A stretch of DNA of 7,748 bases from Acidobacteriota bacterium (GTDB lineage Bacteria; Acidobacteriota; Terriglobia; Acidiferrales; 2-02-FULL-67-57): the NCBI GenBank assembly GCA_016189965.1, contig JACPRL010000086.1, positions 1 to 7,748 on the forward strand, read 5' to 3'. Below, piece by piece: positions 1 to 5,498 of the stretch (its first letter is position 1; each line of letters opens with the position of its first letter). Below the pieces are notes generated by a model. The model did no database searches. It had not been told where the DNA came from and saw only the letters and a program-made list of their open reading frames with translations. Both the position numbers and the translations under genes were made by a program.

Positions 1-1
1 G

Positions 2-1228
2 CTCTACACCCTGCCCGACTACTGGTCCGCCTTCCACGGTGGCCACTACGACCCGGCCGACGAAGTCGACACCGGCGTCGCCCGCGGCGAGCTTGTGTCC
101 CTCGCCGAGCGCCTCACGACCGTGCGGTCAGGCTTCCATCTTCACCCCAAGGTCGCACGTCTGCTCGAGCAGCGCGCCCCGACGCGTCGGGGCGAGCGCC
201 CGCTCGACTTCGGCATGGCCGAAGCCCTCGCCTTCGCCTCTCTCCTCCGTCAGGGCGTCCCCGTGCGCCTCTCCGGCCAGGACAGCCGCCGCGGCACCTT
301 CAACCAGCGCCACGCTGTCCTGTTCGACACCGAGACTGAAGAGGAATTCATCCCGCTCGAACACATCGGGGACTCCCAGGCCCGCTTTGAAATCTACAAC
401 TCCGTCCTCTCCGAAGAAGCCGCCCTCGCCTTCGAGTACGGCTACAGCCGCGACTTCCCCGAAACCCTCGTGCTGTGGGAAGCCCAGTTCGGCGACTTCG
501 CCAACAACGCCCAGGCCGTCATTGACCAGTTCATCAGCGCCGGGGAAGACAAGTGGGGGCTGCTCTCCGGACTCGTCCTGCTCCTGCCCCACGGCTACGA
601 AGGCCAGGGGCCGGAGCACTCGAGCGCCCGCCTCGAGCGCTTCCTCCAGCTCGCCGGCGAGGACAACCTCCAGGTCTGCCAACCTTCAACCGCCGCCCAG
701 TACTTCCACCTGCTCCGCCGCCAGGCGCTGCGCCGCTGGCGCAAGCCGCTCATCGTCTTCACGCCCAAGAGCATGCTCCGCCACCCCGATGCCAGCTCCC
801 CGCTCGAAGATTTCTCCCGCCCGCGTTTCCTGAACGTCCTGCCCGAAACCGAAATCGAATCGGCCACGCGCGTGCTGCTCGCCACCGGCAAAATCGTCCA
901 CGAGCTCCGCCAGGAGCGCCGCCGCCGGGGCGACACCTCGACCGCCATCATCTCGCTCGAACAGCTCTATCCGTTCCCCGAAGACGAGCTTGCCGCCGCG
1001 CTCGCACGCCATCCGCAGGCGCGCGAGCTGGTCTGGGTGCAGGAAGAGCCCGCCAATATGGGCGCGCTCTTCTACGTCCTGCCCTGGCTCGAGCGCCACG
1101 CCGGCGGCCGTCCCGTGCGCTCGGTCAAGCGCTCGGCCAGCGCCAGCCCCGCCACCGGCTCCGCCAAAGCCCACGACCTCGAACAGAAAACTCTCCTCAC
1201 CCTCGCCTTCGCCACCTCCCAATCCTGA
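2..1228 (+). CDS. sucA: 2-oxoglutarate dehydrogenase E1 component, 3' part (5' end outside window)
   Basis: This is the thiamine-diphosphate-dependent E1 subunit of the 2-oxoglutarate dehydrogenase complex, which decarboxylates 2-oxoglutarate and passes the succinyl group to the E2 lipoyl domain in the TCA cycle (cytoplasm). The frame is open from base 2, so the gene starts upstream; 408 residues are visible, a little under half of a typical SucA of about 930. Visible family hallmarks are SGQDSRRGTFNQRHAVLFD in the pyrimidine-binding domain and LLLPHGYEGQGPEHSSARLE followed by a QVCQPSTAAQYFHLLRRQ stretch. The C-terminal domain has VWVQEEPANMGALFYVLPWL. Pyruvate dehydrogenase E1 and transketolase lack this exact set. 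The stop is TGA at 1226-1228. The next gene starts 20 bases later on the same strand. The gene for the E2 partner (sucB) is not in the window. Confidence 0.96.
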   Translation, partial: LYTLPDYWSAFHGGHYDPADEVDTGVARGELVSLAERLTTVRSGFHLHPKVARLLEQRAPTRRGERPLDFGMAEALAFASLLRQGVPVRLSGQDSRRGTFNQRHAVLFDTETEEEFIPLEHIGDSQARFEIYNSVLSEEAALAFEYGYSRDFPETLVLWEAQFGDFANNAQAVIDQFISAGEDKWGLLSGLVLLLPHGYEGQGPEHSSARLERFLQLAGEDNLQVCQPSTAAQYFHLLRRQALRRWRKPLIVFTPKSMLRHPDASSPLEDFSRPRFLNVLPETEIESATRVLLATGKIVHELRQERRRRGDTSTAIISLEQLYPFPEDELAAALARHPQARELVWVQEEPANMGALFYVLPWLERHAGGRPVRSVKRSASASPATGSAKAHDLEQKTLLTLAFATSQS

Positions 1229-1235
1229 CCCCTTG

Positions 1236-1241
1236 TATACT
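1236..1241 (+). promoter_or_regulatory. Possible -10 hexamer TATACT for the zinc-ribbon membrane protein (leaderless arrangement)
   Basis: TATACT matches the sigma-70 -10 consensus at five of six positions. It ends seven bases before the GTG at 1249, about the distance from a -10 box to a transcription start. No Shine-Dalgarno-like sequence lies between the sucA stop and this GTG. A transcript starting at or next to the GTG would therefore be leaderless. No good -35 box is visible at 17 bases upstream, where the sequence is sucA coding DNA. This is inference from position and motif only; co-transcription with sucA is also possible. Confidence 0.35.
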
Positions 1242-1248
1242 TGAACAC

Positions 1249-1725
1249 GTGATTCGCCCATCCAGCCGCAACAGAGAGCGCGGGGGGTCGCTCCCCTTTG
1301 GCGCTATCTCCGTTGTGGTAATTGCCGTCCTTACCTATTTCTTCGGCTGGAAAGTCCTCTTGATCGTGGCATTGTTGTTTGGCGCCATCACACTGGGAAC
1401 GTTTCTGTACGACACCTTCTTCGGTTGGCGGAGCAAACGAGGAAACAAATGTACAAAATGTGGAGCAACGAACCTCGGTATGTTTGTGCACTACGGAAGC
1501 TATGTTCTTCGCTGTCTGGACTGCGGCCAGGCCGACGTAGCCACCAGTTTCATGGCGATTGAATCCTACCTGACGGGGCGCTTTCAAGCTGTCTTGGTCG
1601 ACGACAATCTGAACGAAAAGCAGCTCTTGGCCGAGGGCACCTGTGCAGAGATCAGCGGAAGGGTCGAAGAGGCGGCCGGAAAAGGCAATTGGGTTTGGCT
1701 CCGGCCCGTCGGCGGGGCTTCGTGA
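1249..1725 (+). CDS. Small membrane protein with C-terminal zinc-ribbon-like motif, function unknown
   Basis: The protein is 158 residues when started at GTG 1249; no in-frame ATG gives a sensible N-terminus, and earlier in-frame starts would lie inside sucA. After a basic N-terminus (RPSSRNRER) come two hydrophobic segments at roughly residues 17-32 and 35-53, a likely membrane hairpin. A basic stretch (WRSKRGNK) follows, then two CxxC knuckles, Cys68/Cys71 (CTKCG) and Cys89/Cys92 (CLDCG), spaced as in a four-cysteine zinc ribbon. The remainder to residue 158 is soluble. I do not recognise a named family. Hand counting 1321-1560 gives about 52% GC, against 75% for a 60-base sample of the ABC ATPase gene; codons such as ACA, AAA and TTG are also more frequent here. 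This suggests different ancestry or weaker codon selection. The reading frame is intact and the motif coherent, so I consider it real. No interaction partner is evident from the context. Confidence 0.78.
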   Translation: MIRPSSRNRERGGSLPFGAISVVVIAVLTYFFGWKVLLIVALLFGAITLGTFLYDTFFGWRSKRGNKCTKCGATNLGMFVHYGSYVLRCLDCGQADVATSFMAIESYLTGRFQAVLVDDNLNEKQLLAEGTCAEISGRVEEAAGKGNWVWLRPVGGAS

Positions 1726-1750
1726 CTAATTACAATCGAGGCTCGGTTCC

Positions 1751-1774
1751 AAGTCGAGGGATCTGCTTTTCTCC
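1751..1774 (+). repeat. Fragment of the dispersed GGATCTGCTT repeat
   Basis: AAGTCGAGGGATCTGCTTTT resembles the internal segment GAGTCGAAGGATCTGCTT of the large palindromic repeat at 7326-7501 and the AGGAATCTGCTTTTTCT segment of the copy at 3838-3887. Only the central part is recognisable; no TGTCATCC terminus accompanies it. It looks like a decayed remnant. Confidence 0.5.
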
Positions 1775-1933
1775 TTTGCGTCCTCCAGTACGCACCCGAT
1801 ACCGGGTACTCGGTACCCCTTAGTTCTCGCCTTCCTTGACGCCCTGAGGTAAACTGTCCCGCGAGGGGTTTACAACATGAGAATTCCTACCTCCGCCACC
1901 GGCCACGGCTAGCTGGCTCGGAAGCCCGCTCAG

Positions 1934-1977
1934 CCCGGCGGCTTGCCTGCCAGAGGCAGGCGTGTCGGCCGCCCGGG
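1934..1977. repeat. Long imperfect hairpin upstream of the ABC exporter operon
   Basis: The inner stem GCCTGCC (1945-1951) and GGCAGGC (1955-1961) pairs perfectly around a three-base loop. An outer stem pairs CCC plus GGCGGCT (1934-1943) with GGCCGCC and GGG (1967-1977), with one bulged C and a small internal loop. There is no T-run after it on either strand, so it does not look like an intrinsic terminator. It could be an extragenic palindrome or a leader structure of the downstream operon. Confidence 0.5.
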
Positions 1978-2075
1978 AAGTTTCATCGGCCTTCCGGCCT
2001 CGTCCGAGCCTTCCGTCGCGCCGGCCCGTCTAACCATCATCCGAAAAATCTGCCCGTGCGGAATGGTGCAAGAAA

Positions 2076-3038
2076 ATGACTGACACTGCCCTTGAAGTCG
2101 AAAACCTGGTCAAAATCTACCGGCCGCGCCGCGGCGCCCCCGTGCGTGCCCTCGACGGGATGAGCTTCGCCGTCCGCCGCGGCCACATCTTCGGCCTCCT
2201 CGGCCCCAACGGCGCCGGCAAAACCACTCTGCTCAAAATCCTCACCACGCTCCTGCGCCCCACCGACGGCCGCGCCCGCGTCATGGGCTTCGACGTCGTC
2301 GCCGCGCCGCTCGAAGTCCGCCGCCGTGTCTCCGTCGTCCTGCAGGAAAGCGCCGTCGAAATGTTCCTCACCGTGCGCGACAACCTGCTCAGCTTCGCCC
2401 GCTTCCACGGCCTCCGCGGCCGCCCCGCCCACGAGCGCGCCGCCGCCGTCCTGGCCCGCTTCCAGCTCGAACCCGAGGCCGACCGCAAGGTGATGGATCT
2501 GAGCGGCGGCTTCCGCCGCCGCGTGCAGGTGGCCAAGATGTTTATGGTCGACACGTCCGTGATGTTTCTCGACGAGTTCTCCAGTGGCATGGACCCGCTG
2601 CTGAAGCGCGCGGTGATGGGCTACCTGCGCGAAGAAGCCGCGCGCGGCCGCACCATCGTCCTGACCACGCTGGTGCTTAGCGAAGCCGAAGAGCTCTGCG
2701 ACGACATCCTCATCATCAACCGCGGCCGCCAGGTGGCCCGCGGCGACCTCTACGCCTTGAAGCTCCTCTCCCAGAACCTCTACGAAGTCCTGATGACCTT
2801 CGAGACCCTACCCGCGGGACTGGAAGCGCAAGTGGCGGCGCTCGCGCCGCTGCGCCTCTCCGTCCACGAGAACACGCTCGAGTTGACGCTGAAGGCCGAC
2901 GAGGCGCAGGTGCTCGACCTGGTCAGCGCACTGGCGCGCCAAGGGCGCCTGCTCAAGGTCGAAGTCTCCGGGCCGACGCTCGAAGATATCTTCGTCGAAC
3001 TGATGGAAGCGGGCGCCGCCGCCCCGCGAAAGGAGTAG
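2076..3038 (+). CDS. ABC-2-type exporter, ATP-binding protein
   Basis: This cytoplasmic nucleotide-binding subunit powers the permease encoded immediately downstream; the substrate cannot be told from sequence. In 320 residues I see an A-loop tyrosine (Tyr15), Walker A GPNGAGKTT (43-51), Q-loop Gln90, signature LSGGFRRRV (142-150), Walker B SVMFLDE with Asp166/Glu167, and D-loop SSGMDP (169-174). A C-terminal region (about 230-315) ends with the SGPTLEDIFVELM pattern usual in ABC-2 and drug/polysaccharide exporter ATPases. The switch (H-loop) histidine expected in 'TTH' is replaced: the sequence reads IVLTTLVLSEAE, giving Leu199 (codon 2670-2672). The ATG at 2076 fits the start of the conserved domain, although no strong Shine-Dalgarno precedes it (GCAAGAAA only). 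It ends two bases before the permease start, so the two form one operon. Confidence 0.93.
   Translation: MTDTALEVENLVKIYRPRRGAPVRALDGMSFAVRRGHIFGLLGPNGAGKTTLLKILTTLLRPTDGRARVMGFDVVAAPLEVRRRVSVVLQESAVEMFLTVRDNLLSFARFHGLRGRPAHERAAAVLARFQLEPEADRKVMDLSGGFRRRVQVAKMFMVDTSVMFLDEFSSGMDPLLKRAVMGYLREEAARGRTIVLTTLVLSEAEELCDDILIINRGRQVARGDLYALKLLSQNLYEVLMTFETLPAGLEAQVAALAPLRLSVHENTLELTLKADEAQVLDLVSALARQGRLLKVEVSGPTLEDIFVELMEAGAAAPRKE
3029..3035 (+). promoter_or_regulatory. Shine-Dalgarno of the permease, overlapping the ATPase 3' end
   Basis: AAAGGAG lies inside the last codons of the ATPase gene, directly before its TAG stop, and five bases before the permease ATG at 3041. This fixes the permease start and suggests translational coupling of the two exporter subunits. 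Confidence 0.75.
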
Positions 3039-3040
3039 CC

Positions 3041-3796
3041 ATGTCGGCCATCGCCGCCATCTTCTACCGCGAAGGCAAGCTGCGCTTCACCAACCTGGGC
3101 TGGATGTTCTGGGACCTCTTCTACCCGCTGGGCTACCTGCTCGTCTTCAGCGTCGGCATCAACTACGCCCTCGGCTCGCCCTTCCAGACACTCGACCTCG
3201 ACTACAACGCCTTCTTCCTCGCCGGCGTCCTCGGCATGGCCAGCTTCGGCATCGCCTCCAACACCGCCTGGGGGTTCTTCTTCGACCGCGACAACGGCAT
3301 CTTCTACGAGATGCTCATCTACCCGCTCAGCCGCGCCCAGTTCCTCGCCGGCAAAGTTCTCTTCAACCTGCTGCTCGCCGTCGCCCAGGCCGCCATCGCC
3401 GTCAGCCTCGCCGCCGCACTGCTCCGCGTCCCCATCCGCTGGGACCTTTGGCCCGTGCTGGTGGTCGGCGTCGTCGGCGGCACCGCCGGCTGGTTCTTCT
3501 TCTTCGCCATCTTCGCGCTCAAGATTCGCCGCAACGACGTCTTCAACACCGTGATGTCGGTCTTCTACTTCCTGCTGCTGTTCGCTAGCTCGATGTTCTA
3601 TCCGCTCGAGCCGCTCCCGGTCTGGTTCCGCACCGCCGCGCTCTCGAACCCCATCACCTGGCAGGTCGACTGGCTCCGCTTCAGCACCATCGGCCTGGGC
3701 GACATGACCCAAGTTATGCTCGAAGGCCTCGCCTTTGCCCTCTTCTCCCTGCTCGCCTTCGCCTACGCCGTCCGCTGCCTCCAACAACAGGAGTAG
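3041..3796 (+). CDS. ABC-2-type exporter, integral membrane permease
   Basis: This is a 251-residue inner-membrane protein that should form a homodimeric channel energised by the preceding ATPase. About six hydrophobic segments are visible, at roughly residues 22-42, 57-78, 105-129, 137-160, 168-187 and 226-246. The segment FASSMFYPLEPLPVWFR followed by SNPITWQVDWLR (about 181-213) is the characteristic signature near the end of ABC2_membrane domains. The length is that of a standard single-domain ABC-2 permease. The start is set by the AAAGGAG ribosome binding site at 3029-3035. Drug, lipid or polysaccharide precursors are typical substrates in this family, but neither gene nor neighbourhood points to one. 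No separate periplasmic partner is encoded nearby, as expected for an exporter. Confidence 0.92.
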   Translation: MSAIAAIFYREGKLRFTNLGWMFWDLFYPLGYLLVFSVGINYALGSPFQTLDLDYNAFFLAGVLGMASFGIASNTAWGFFFDRDNGIFYEMLIYPLSRAQFLAGKVLFNLLLAVAQAAIAVSLAAALLRVPIRWDLWPVLVVGVVGGTAGWFFFFAIFALKIRRNDVFNTVMSVFYFLLLFASSMFYPLEPLPVWFRTAALSNPITWQVDWLRFSTIGLGDMTQVMLEGLAFALFSLLAFAYAVRCLQQQE

Positions 3797-3837
3797 CCTC
3801 ACTCCCCCTAGCAGCCTGCTGAAAAACTTCCCCTCAC

Positions 3838-3887
3838 TGTCATCCCGAGCCCTTGCGCGCCTTGGCGGCGAGGAATCTGCTTTTTCT
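3838..3887. repeat. Copy of the dispersed palindromic repeat (half-element)
   Basis: Starting TGTCATCCCGAGCCCTTG and ending AGGAATCTGCTTTTTCT, this 50-base stretch matches the reverse complement of the right half of the element at 7326-7501 over nearly its whole length, with about three mismatches and one single-base gap by eye. Two such similar non-coding segments in under 8 kb indicate a dispersed family, probably with many genomic copies. Confidence 0.8.
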
Positions 3888-3923
3888 GACAAGTTGACAT
3901 TTTTTCAACATCCTTGTCAGTGA

Positions 3924-3930
3924 GGGGAGG
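3924..3930 (+). promoter_or_regulatory. Strong Shine-Dalgarno of the HtrA-like protease
   Basis: GGGGAGG ends five bases before the ATG at 3936 and decides this start. Its left part lies inside the inverted repeat arm 3918-3927, so an RNA hairpin with 3830-3839 would cover it. Confidence 0.75.
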
Positions 3931-3935
3931 AAGCC

Positions 3936-5126
3936 ATGCGGTGGCCGAACTGGCTGCGGATTCTCCTGTTGGTGGCGCTGGTGGGCGCGGCGGCCTACTG
4001 GACGGGAACGCAAAGGCCGGCACCCGTAGCGCCGGAGGCGGCCCCGGCCGCGAGCCCGGCCCAAGCGCCGGCGCCGGCCGAGAGCTGGCTGAAGGAAGCA
4101 GTCGAGCGTCCCGTGGCGCCGGGGTCGCTGAGCGACGACGAGCACAACAGCGTTGCGGTCTACCGGCGGGCGTCGCTGGCGGTAGTGAACGTCACCACAC
4201 GCGCGATGGAGATCGACTTCTTCTACGGGCCGGTGCCGGTCGAGGGCTCCGGCTCGGGCTTCCTCATCAGCGACGACGGCACCCTCGTCACCAACTATCA
4301 CGTCATCGCCGGCGCGCAGGAGGTGCAGGTGACCCTGGGCGACCGCTCGAGCTTCCGCGCCCGCGTGGTGGGTTCCGACCCGCTCACCGACCTGGCCGTG
4401 CTGCAAATCACCGCCGCCGGCCGCCGCCTCCCCACGCTGCCCCTGGGCGACTCGAGCCAGCTCCGCGTCGGCCAGAAGGTGCTGGCCATCGGCAACCCCT
4501 TCGGCTTCCAGGGCACGCTGACCACCGGGGTGGTCAGCGCGCTCGAGCGCACTCTGCGCACCGAGACCGGCGCGCTGATTGACGAGGCCATCCAGACCGA
4601 CGCCGCCATCAACCGCGGCAATTCCGGCGGGCCGCTGCTCGATTCGCAGGGGCGCGTCGTCGGGGTCAACACGCTGATCTTCACCCCCTCGGGCGGCAGC
4701 ATCGGCATCGGCTTCGCCATCCCGGTCAACACGCTGAAATTCGTCGTCGGCGACCTGGTGCGCCACGGGCGGGTGCGGCGCGCCTGGTTGGGCATTTCCG
4801 GTATGGAGTTGTGGGCCGAGCTGGCCGAGGCGCTGAAGCTGCCGGTGCAGAGCGGCGTGCTGGTGGCGGAAGTGGCGCGCGGCGGGGCGGCCGAGCGCGC
4901 CGGGCTGCGCGGCGGCACCCGCTGGGCGCGGGTGGGTCGGCTGCGCGTCCCGGTGGGCGGCGACGTCATCGTGGCGCTCAACGGGCAGAAGGTCGAGTCG
5001 GTAGTGGACATCAACCGCGTGGTCTACAAGAAGCGCCCCGGCGAGTCCGTCGAAGTCACCTTCTATCGCGGCGGCGAGAAGCGCACCGCCAAGGTCCCCC
5101 TCGACGAGCGCCGCCCCCCCCGCTAG
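3936..5126 (+). CDS. HtrA/DegP-like S1C serine protease, membrane-anchored, one PDZ domain
   Basis: This envelope protease or chaperone is expected to degrade misfolded periplasmic proteins. It has 396 residues. A hydrophobic segment at about 7-21 (after MRWPNW) gives an N-terminal anchor or uncleaved signal, followed by an Ala/Pro-rich linker (about 28-50). The trypsin-like domain spans about 70-275 with the complete triad: His122 (NYHVIAG), Asp152 (TDLAVLQ) and Ser230 in RGNSGGPLLD. A single PDZ domain follows at about 283-390, starting AWLGI. The domain contains GLRGGTRWARVGRLRVPVGG, an insertion before GDVIVALNG that I associate with this subclass of HtrA proteins. The length and single PDZ fit the DegS/HtrA-like group rather than two-PDZ DegP. 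A strong Shine-Dalgarno sets the ATG. It stands alone between the ABC operon and a convergent ETF-QO gene; the structured leader suggests possible post-transcriptional control. Confidence 0.94.
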   Translation: MRWPNWLRILLLVALVGAAAYWTGTQRPAPVAPEAAPAASPAQAPAPAESWLKEAVERPVAPGSLSDDEHNSVAVYRRASLAVVNVTTRAMEIDFFYGPVPVEGSGSGFLISDDGTLVTNYHVIAGAQEVQVTLGDRSSFRARVVGSDPLTDLAVLQITAAGRRLPTLPLGDSSQLRVGQKVLAIGNPFGFQGTLTTGVVSALERTLRTETGALIDEAIQTDAAINRGNSGGPLLDSQGRVVGVNTLIFTPSGGSIGIGFAIPVNTLKFVVGDLVRHGRVRRAWLGISGMELWAELAEALKLPVQSGVLVAEVARGGAAERAGLRGGTRWARVGRLRVPVGGDVIVALNGQKVESVVDINRVVYKKRPGESVEVTFYRGGEKRTAKVPLDERRPPR

Positions 5127-5168
5127 GTGCCAACCGCCTACCGCGAGCGCCGGAGCCGCAAAAACAAA

Positions 5169-5243
5169 CGCCGAGCCCGGCGGCACCCGCCGCCGGGAAG
5201 CGCTGGCTGGATTCCCGGGTGGCAGGTGCCACCCGGCTCGGCG
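5169..5243. repeat. Three-way-junction inverted-repeat structure after the protease gene
   Basis: An outer stem CGCCGAGCC (5169-5177) / GGCTCGGCG (5235-5243) is perfectly complementary. It encloses hairpin one, CCCGGCGG (5176-5183) / CCGCCGGG (5190-5197), and hairpin two, CCGGGTGGCA (5215-5224) / TGCCACCCGG (5227-5236). The ends of the inner hairpins overlap the outer stem by two bases, so one or two pairs must give way. Such a nested layout is unlikely by chance even in GC-rich DNA. It lies 42 bases after the stop. No T-run follows on either strand, so classic intrinsic termination is not supported. Confidence 0.6.
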
Positions 5244-5297
5244 CGAGAGACTTCTTAGCTCTTGGTGACTTCGCACCACGGGCGCCGGCCCCTAGCT

Positions 5298-5369
5298 CCC
5301 AGCGGCGGGAGCCGCTGGGCTGAACAAAGAAAAAGATTTCGGTTCAGCCCACGGGCTTCGGCCCGTGGG
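5298..5369. repeat. Chain of three overlapping hairpins between convergent genes
   Basis: The first is CCCAGCGGC (5298-5306) / GCCGCTGGG (5311-5319) with a GGGA loop. The second is GGGCTGAAC (5317-5325) / GTTCAGCCC (5342-5350), whose loop is the A-rich AAAGAAAAAGATTTCG. The third is CCCACGGGC (5348-5356) / GCCCGTGGG (5361-5369) with a TTCG tetraloop, followed by TTT. All arms are perfect 9-mers, and neighbouring stems share three bases. The third hairpin could act as a weak terminator for the protease on the + strand. On the - strand the T-rich part begins only about 10 bases after the stem. Confidence 0.55.
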
Positions 5370-5393
5370 TTTGCGCCACCGGGCACCTGCGGG

Positions 5394-5459
5394 TGGAAGG
5401 CTGAAGCCTTCCGCTACGGCGGGAGGGGCAGCTGATGTAGCGGAACCCTTCAGGGTTCC
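5394..5459. repeat. Paired gene-end hairpins joined by an inverted repeat
   Basis: GGAAGGCT (5395-5402) / AGCCTTCC (5405-5412) and GGAACCCT (5442-5449) / AGGGTTCC (5452-5459) are two short-loop hairpins of the same design. They are linked by CCGCTAC (5411-5417) / GTAGCGG (5437-5443), so the whole block is roughly symmetrical. It looks like an extragenic palindromic module rather than coding sequence. Confidence 0.5.
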
Positions 5460-5467
5460 ACCGCCGG

Positions 5468-5495
5468 CCACCGAACACCGACCACCGAACACCGG
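5468..5495. repeat. Heptamer tandem repeat next to the ETF-QO stop codon
   Basis: Four 7-base units alternate CCACCGA and ACACCGA (the last ends in G), giving a 14-base period repeated twice. The block ends four bases from the ETF-QO stop (TAG on the - strand, 5499-5501), immediately downstream of the gene in its own direction. Confidence 0.7.
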
Positions 5496-5498
5496 CCA

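Larger units (their letters stand above)
1726..2075. other. 350-base non-coding spacer with hairpins and a repeat fragment
   Basis: No gene-sized reading frame is convincing here. Items I can see: a fragment of the dispersed repeat at 1751-1774; a short inverted repeat GGGTAC/GTACCC at 1804-1818; an imperfect hairpin at 1849-1873 whose right arm carries a GAGGGG sequence, followed by a tiny ATG frame of 11 codons at 1877-1912; and a larger hairpin at 1934-1977. The promoter of the ABC operon should lie here, but I find no clear -35/-10 pair. TTGACG at 1836-1841 has no matching -10 at the right spacing. Confidence 0.6.
3797..3935 (+). promoter_or_regulatory. Structured leader/spacer before the HtrA-like protease
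   Basis: The spacer holds a dispersed repeat copy (3838-3887) framed by several inverted repeats. CCCCTCACTG (3830-3839) is the exact reverse complement of CAGTGAGGGG (3918-3927), which overlaps the ribosome binding site. CTGACAAG (3886-3893) is the exact reverse complement of CTTGTCAG (3913-3920). An outer pair GCTGAAAAA (3818-3826) and TTTTTTCAAC (3900-3909) is nearly complementary. The first two pairs share bases 3918-3920, so they cannot form together. The role is unproven; the pairs may simply be parts of a composite repeat element. Confidence 0.45.

Noticed and set aside
553..1248. Upstream extension of the zinc-ribbon protein frame back into sucA
   Set aside because: The extension overlaps sucA and is Pro/Arg/Ala-rich without domain character; the coding style changes only after the GTG at 1249.
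2780..3892. Long - strand open frame opposite the ABC exporter genes
   Set aside because: Highly acidic, repetitive Glu/Asp/Ala/Gly sequence typical of an antisense shadow; both exporter genes on the + strand are clear.
3894..3899. TTGACA as a -35 box for the protease gene
   Set aside because: It matches the consensus, but no -10-like hexamer lies 16-18 bases downstream; the bases also belong to an inverted repeat.
3840..5279. Long open frame on the - strand opposite the protease gene
   Set aside because: It is a GC-skew shadow: the + strand frame has complete protease and PDZ motifs, whereas the opposite frame is a low-complexity Ala/Gly/Arg/His-rich sequence without recognisable domains.
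5468..5495. CRISPR-like repeats
   Set aside because: The units are only 7 or 14 bases and contiguous, without spacers; no cas genes are present.
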